Positions 7,382 through 7,669 of a DNA stretch of 7,669 bases are shown here, piece after piece (within the stretch, counting starts at the first letter, position 1; every line of letters starts with the position of its first letter). The stretch is from Oscillospiraceae bacterium (GTDB taxonomy: Bacteria > Bacillota > Clostridia > Oscillospirales > Butyricicoccaceae): assembly GCA_902797555.1 (NCBI GenBank), contig CADBTM010000169.1:1-7669 (forward strand), written 5' to 3'. Both the position numbers and the translations under genes were made by a program. Below the pieces are notes generated by a model. The model saw only the letters and a program-made list of their open reading frames with translations, made no database searches and was not told where the DNA came from.

Positions 7382-7410
7382 TTGAAAGCACAGAAAAGTT
7401 CAGATATAAT
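7382..7410 (+). promoter_or_regulatory. Sigma-A-like promoter of the STAS gene
   Basis: -35 TTGAAA (7382-7387), 17-base spacer, perfect -10 TATAAT (7405-7410). An A-rich tract at 7365-7377 just upstream could act as an UP element. Transcription would begin near 7417, leaving about 32 bases before the ATG. The -35 overlaps a short palindrome, AAGCGCTT (7376-7383). Confidence 0.85.
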
Positions 7411-7437
7411 ATAACCAACAAAATATATGATTTCAGT

Positions 7438-7442
7438 GAGGG
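7438..7442 (+). promoter_or_regulatory. Ribosome binding site of the STAS gene
   Basis: GAGGG six bases before ATG at 7449. It favours this start over the upstream ATG at 7427, which is in another frame and has no such site. Confidence 0.7.
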
Positions 7443-7448
7443 ACGATT

Positions 7449-7669
7449 ATGAGCGCAACAACCGTAAAACTGACCGGCAGGATCGACTCGGCAAACGCCG
7501 CGGAGGTGGAAAAACGCATCACCGCGCAGATCGACGGCGCGGACGCCGTGACGCTGGACGCCGAGGAGCTGGAATACATCTCCAGCGCCGGGCTGCGGGT
7601 GATCCTGCGGATGAAGAAGAGCCATCCCGACCTGCGCATCGTCAACGTCAGCCCCGAGGTCTATGAGAT
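7449..7669 (+). CDS. STAS-domain anti-sigma factor antagonist (RsbV/SpoIIAA type), C-terminus cut by window edge
   Basis: The first 73 residues of a probable cytoplasmic anti-anti-sigma factor. In this family the unphosphorylated STAS protein binds an anti-sigma kinase and frees the sigma factor or other target; kinase phosphorylation of a conserved serine switches it off, and a PP2C phosphatase restores it. Visible here are an N-terminal strand TTVKLTGRIDSANA (4-17), a helix AAEVEKRITAQI (17-28), strand AVTLDA (33-38), and the signature YISSAGLRVIL (43-53). By alignment with the SpoIIAA/RsbV D-S-[ST]-G-L motif, Ser46 is the expected phosphorylation site; the usual preceding Asp is Ser45 here, which I believe is common in the SSAGLR subgroup. 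It has its own consensus-like promoter and diverges from the surface-protein operon, whose far end carries an RsbU-type phosphatase. A kinase gene would be expected further right, outside the window. Confidence 0.92.
   Translation, partial: MSATTVKLTGRIDSANAAEVEKRITAQIDGADAVTLDAEELEYISSAGLRVILRMKKSHPDLRIVNVSPEVYE

Noticed and set aside
7359..7625. Minus-strand frame of 88 codons opposite the STAS gene
   Set aside because: It crosses both divergent promoters and has no family similarity. It is the antisense shadow of the STAS coding sequence.
7427..7666. Plus-strand frame beginning at ATG 7427, overlapping the STAS gene in another frame
   Set aside because: Its translation is Arg-rich and featureless and it has no ribosome binding site. 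The frame from 7449 gives a clear STAS domain.
1..7669. CRISPR array, tRNA or rRNA gene, insertion sequence or prophage element
   Set aside because: I saw no regularly spaced short repeats, no tRNA-like fold, no transposase or integrase motifs and no terminal inverted repeats with target duplications.

Overview
The window looks like chromosomal DNA from a low-oxygen Gram-positive bacterium of the Bacillota, most likely a GC-rich Clostridia lineage of the Oscillospiraceae type. The evidence is the S-layer homology (SLH) surface proteins with signal peptides ending in LLPGAAFA, a DUF975 membrane protein, an InlB-type repeat, strong AGGAGG ribosome binding sites and sigma-A-like promoters. This placement is inferred from protein style, because there is no rRNA or other marker gene. 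The coding DNA is GC-rich and the one long intergenic region (7244-7448) is clearly AT-rich.

Layout: four genes lie on the minus strand, read from right to left. (1) 7243-4178 is a 1021-residue secreted surface protein with four long Ig/FN3-like repeat units, an InlB-type repeat, a Pro/Thr-rich linker and three C-terminal SLH repeats. (2) A 105-base gap with three consecutive hairpins follows. (3) 4072-3371 is a DUF975 integral membrane protein. (4) 3344-1788 is a secreted protein with SLH-like repeats, a domain resembling the C-terminal part of SAM hydroxide adenosyltransferases, and a Cys-based tyrosine phosphatase domain. (5) 1748 to beyond the left edge is a membrane-bound dCache-HAMP-PP2C (RsbU/SpoIIE type) phosphatase, cut off inside its catalytic domain. 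Genes 3, 4 and 5 are 26 and 39 bases apart and look like one operon, possibly fed by read-through from the surface-protein promoter.

On the plus strand, from 7449 to beyond the right edge, is a divergent gene for a STAS-domain anti-sigma-factor antagonist (RsbV/SpoIIAA type). Two good sigma-A-like promoters stand back to back in the 205-base gap: TTGACA-17-TATATT for the surface protein and TTGAAA-17-TATAAT for the STAS gene.

How it may work together (inference): an extracytoplasmic ligand sensed by the dCache domain would control the PP2C domain, which dephosphorylates a STAS antagonist, so that an anti-sigma kinase is sequestered and a regulator is released. The STAS protein across the divergent promoter is an obvious candidate substrate, but no kinase or sigma factor is visible here. 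The rest of the locus encodes envelope proteins, so the output or the sensed condition may concern the cell surface.
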